A stretch of DNA of 7,315 nt from Cyclobacteriaceae bacterium. Lineage in GTDB: Bacteria; Bacteroidota; Bacteroidia; Cytophagales; Cyclobacteriaceae. Below are positions 5,551 through 7,315 of this stretch, one piece after another. The stretch spans positions 1-7,315 of the forward strand of contig JANYDR010000659.1 of assembly GCA_025363495.1 (NCBI GenBank). The letters are read 5' to 3'. The position numbers and the translations under genes were made by a program. Within the stretch, counting starts at the first letter, position 1, and every line of letters starts with the position of its first letter. Below the pieces are notes generated by a model. That model ran no database searches. It worked only from the letters and a program-made list of their open reading frames with translations, and was not told the DNA's origin.

Positions 5551-6996
5551 ATGAGTAAGGACAATCAATTCCTCGAAGAAATCACATCCAAGGAGTATGA
5601 GCACGGTTGGACAGTGGATCTTGAGACAGATTCGGCTCCCAAAGGGCTGAGTGAGGATACCGTTCGATTCATCTCAAAGCGAAAGAACGAGCCTGATTGG
5701 CTGCTCGAATGGCGGTTGAGCGCTTTCCGTCACTGGAAAACGATGACTGAGCCGAAATGGCCAAACGTCACCTACCCTAGTATAAACTATCAGGACATCA
5801 TTTATTACTCGGCTCCCAAGCAGAAGGTGACTGCTAAGAATCTTGAGGATATTGATCCAGAGCTGTTGAAGACTTTTGAGCGACTTGGCATCTCATTGAC
5901 TGAACAAAAACGCCTTAGTGGGATTGCTGTTGACGCCGTGTTTGATAGTGTATCAGTTGCAACAACGTTCAAAGAAAAACTGGGAGAACTTGGAATTGTA
6001 TTCTGCTCGTTCAGTGATGCGGTAAAAGAACATCCCGAACTGATTAAGAAATATTTAGGATCTGTCGTGCCTACCAACGACAACTACTTTGCAGCATTAA
6101 ACTCCGCTGTTTTTTCAGACGGATCGTTCTGCTATATTCCAAAGGGCGTTCGTTGCCCGATGGAGTTATCTACTTACTTCCGTATCAACGCAGCAAATAC
6201 GGGTCAATTTGAGCGCACTCTTATTGTAGCTGATGAAGGGAGCTATGTTAGCTACCTCGAAGGCTGCACTGCTCCTATGCGCGATGAAAATCAATTGCAT
6301 GCTGCCGTTGTTGAGATCTACGCAATGAAGAATGCTGAAGTAAAGTATTCAACTGTTCAGAACTGGTATCCGGGAAATAAAGAAGGCGTTGGAGGTATTT
6401 ATAATTTTGTAACGAAACGTGGACTTTGTGCCGGTGATCATTCAAAGATTAGCTGGACTCAGGTAGAAACCGGTTCAGCCATCACATGGAAATATCCTTC
6501 CTGTATTTTAAAGGGTGACTATTCAATCGGTGAATTCTATTCCGTTGCCGTTACAAATAATTACCAGCAAGCAGACACTGGCACCAAGATGATCCATATT
6601 GGAAAAAATACACGTTCACGTATTGTTTCGAAAGGAATCTCTGCTGGCAAATCCCAGAACAGCTATCGTGGACAAGTACATATTTTGAAACGCGCGGAGA
6701 ACTCATTGAATTTCTCGCAATGCGATTCATTGCTCATGGGTGACCAATGTGGTGCGCATACATTTCCATATATCGATGTTGAAAACAGTTCTGCAAAAGT
6801 GGAGCATGAAGCAACAACATCAAAAATAGGTGAAGATCAGATCTTCTATTGCCGCCAGCGCGGGATTGATGAAGAGGCAGCCGTTGCGCTAATCGTAAAT
6901 GGTTATGCAAAGGAAGTGTTGAGCCAGCTTCCCATGGAATTTGCTGTGGAAGCACAAAAGTTACTCGCTCTTACATTAGAGGGCAGCGTTGGATAA
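5551..6996 (+). CDS. sufB: Fe-S cluster assembly scaffold protein SufB
   Basis: 481 residues, in line with the family (E. coli SufB has 495). SufB and SufD form, with the ATPase SufC, the cytoplasmic SufBC2D scaffold. It takes sulfur from SufS/SufE (or SufU) and builds iron-sulfur clusters for transfer to apo-proteins. The N-terminal part carries SKRKNEPDWLLEWR (42-55). The beta-helical core has LEGCTAPMRDENQLHAAVVE (236-255), whose Cys239 matches E. coli Cys254. The C-terminal domain has SQCDSLLMG (389-397) and VEHEATTSKIGEDQ (417-430). There, Cys391 and Glu420 correspond to E. coli Cys405 and Glu434, the proposed cluster-building pair. The ending EFAVEAQKLLALTLEGSVG is typical SufB and separates it from SufD. 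The start is fixed by an in-frame TAG directly before the ATG. sufC follows after 16 nt, so they are one operon. Confidence 0.97.
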   Translation: MSKDNQFLEEITSKEYEHGWTVDLETDSAPKGLSEDTVRFISKRKNEPDWLLEWRLSAFRHWKTMTEPKWPNVTYPSINYQDIIYYSAPKQKVTAKNLEDIDPELLKTFERLGISLTEQKRLSGIAVDAVFDSVSVATTFKEKLGELGIVFCSFSDAVKEHPELIKKYLGSVVPTNDNYFAALNSAVFSDGSFCYIPKGVRCPMELSTYFRINAANTGQFERTLIVADEGSYVSYLEGCTAPMRDENQLHAAVVEIYAMKNAEVKYSTVQNWYPGNKEGVGGIYNFVTKRGLCAGDHSKISWTQVETGSAITWKYPSCILKGDYSIGEFYSVAVTNNYQQADTGTKMIHIGKNTRSRIVSKGISAGKSQNSYRGQVHILKRAENSLNFSQCDSLLMGDQCGAHTFPYIDVENSSAKVEHEATTSKIGEDQIFYCRQRGIDEEAAVALIVNGYAKEVLSQLPMEFAVEAQKLLALTLEGSVG

Positions 6997-7012
6997 ATAA
7001 GAATCAAAAAGT

Positions 7013-7315
7013 ATGCTATCGATAAAAAATTTACAGGCAAAGATTGAAGATAAACAGATACTGAACGGTATTAACCTTGAGGTTAAAGCCGGTGAAGTTC
7101 ATGCTATCATGGGACCTAATGGTTCTGGCAAGAGTACGCTTGCCTCTGTCCTTGCGGGAAGAGAAGAATATGAAGTTACGGGAGGCGAAATTGATTATCT
7201 CGGAAAAAACCTTCTGGAAATGGAGCCTGAGATACGCGCGCGTGAAGGTGTATTCCTCGCATTCCAATATCCTGTAGAGATACCTGGCGTAAGTACAATC
7301 AACTTCATGAAGACA
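7013..7315 (+). CDS. sufC: Fe-S cluster assembly ATPase SufC (5' part, runs off the right edge)
   Basis: The first 101 residues of about 250. SufC is the ABC-type ATPase of the soluble SufBC2D complex; ATP binding drives SufC dimerisation and reshapes SufB-SufD during cluster assembly. It is not a transporter. Visible motifs are Walker A GPNGSGKST (34-42) and the Q-loop region FLAFQYPVEIPGVS (81-94, Gln85). YPVEIPGVS after the Q-loop is characteristic of SufC compared with other ABC ATPases. The signature motif, Walker B and H-loop lie beyond the window. The ATG at 7013 follows an A-rich leader (AAGAATCAAAAAGT) without a Shine-Dalgarno sequence, as expected in Bacteroidota. It sits 16 nt after the sufB stop codon. 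sufD and sufS probably follow, but that is inference from common gene order. Confidence 0.96.
   Translation, partial: MLSIKNLQAKIEDKQILNGINLEVKAGEVHAIMGPNGSGKSTLASVLAGREEYEVTGGEIDYLGKNLLEMEPEIRAREGVFLAFQYPVEIPGVSTINFMKT

Noticed and set aside
7031..7267. Leftward open frame of 78 codons antisense to sufC
   Set aside because: It lies wholly inside the clearly conserved sufC coding sequence and its product has no recognisable features.

Overview
The window looks like a piece of chromosome from a Bacteroidota bacterium, probably of the Cytophagales type. The basis is moderate GC, almost no Shine-Dalgarno sequences before the starts, promoter-like TAnnTTTG boxes, and proteins (NSS transporter, PD40 propeller, FadD, AsnC/Lrp, SufB/SufC) that read like members of that phylum. 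The genus-level placement is inference; I could not run any search.

Layout. At the left edge is the first part of a leftward conserved gene of unclear function (1-128), divergent from an 11-helix sodium-dependent NSS-family transporter (277-1659, +). That transporter converges on a leftward block: a secreted six-bladed PD40/TolB-like propeller protein (1842-2930, -) preceded by a long-chain acyl-CoA synthetase, fadD (2993-4675, -). The convergent gap 1660-1841 holds a 145-bp palindromic repeat with 18-bp imperfect inverted ends. It looks like a dispersed, non-autonomous repeat.

The most unusual part is 4692-4925 on the minus strand, directly upstream of fadD. It holds a plausible promoter and then a 146-nt tRNA-like RNA. 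That RNA has a fully paired acceptor stem, a leucine-type D arm, a five-pair anticodon stem and a perfect TTCGAAC T arm. Its variable region is enlarged to 76 nt and contains nested helices. A strong intrinsic terminator follows, and its T tract ends only 16 nt before the fadD start codon. The RNA is either a free-standing tRNA-derived small RNA, or the leader of an attenuator in which a tRNA-like fold controls read-through into fadD. I do not recognise it as a described RNA family.

To the right, and divergent from this RNA, is an AsnC/Lrp-family regulator (4991-5470, +). It is followed by the start of a SUF iron-sulfur cluster assembly operon: sufB (5551-6996, +) and the 5' part of sufC (7013 to the window end, +). 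SufB and SufC are partners in the SufBCD scaffold. The regulator may control itself, the suf genes or the divergent RNA/fadD unit, but the sequence does not decide between these.
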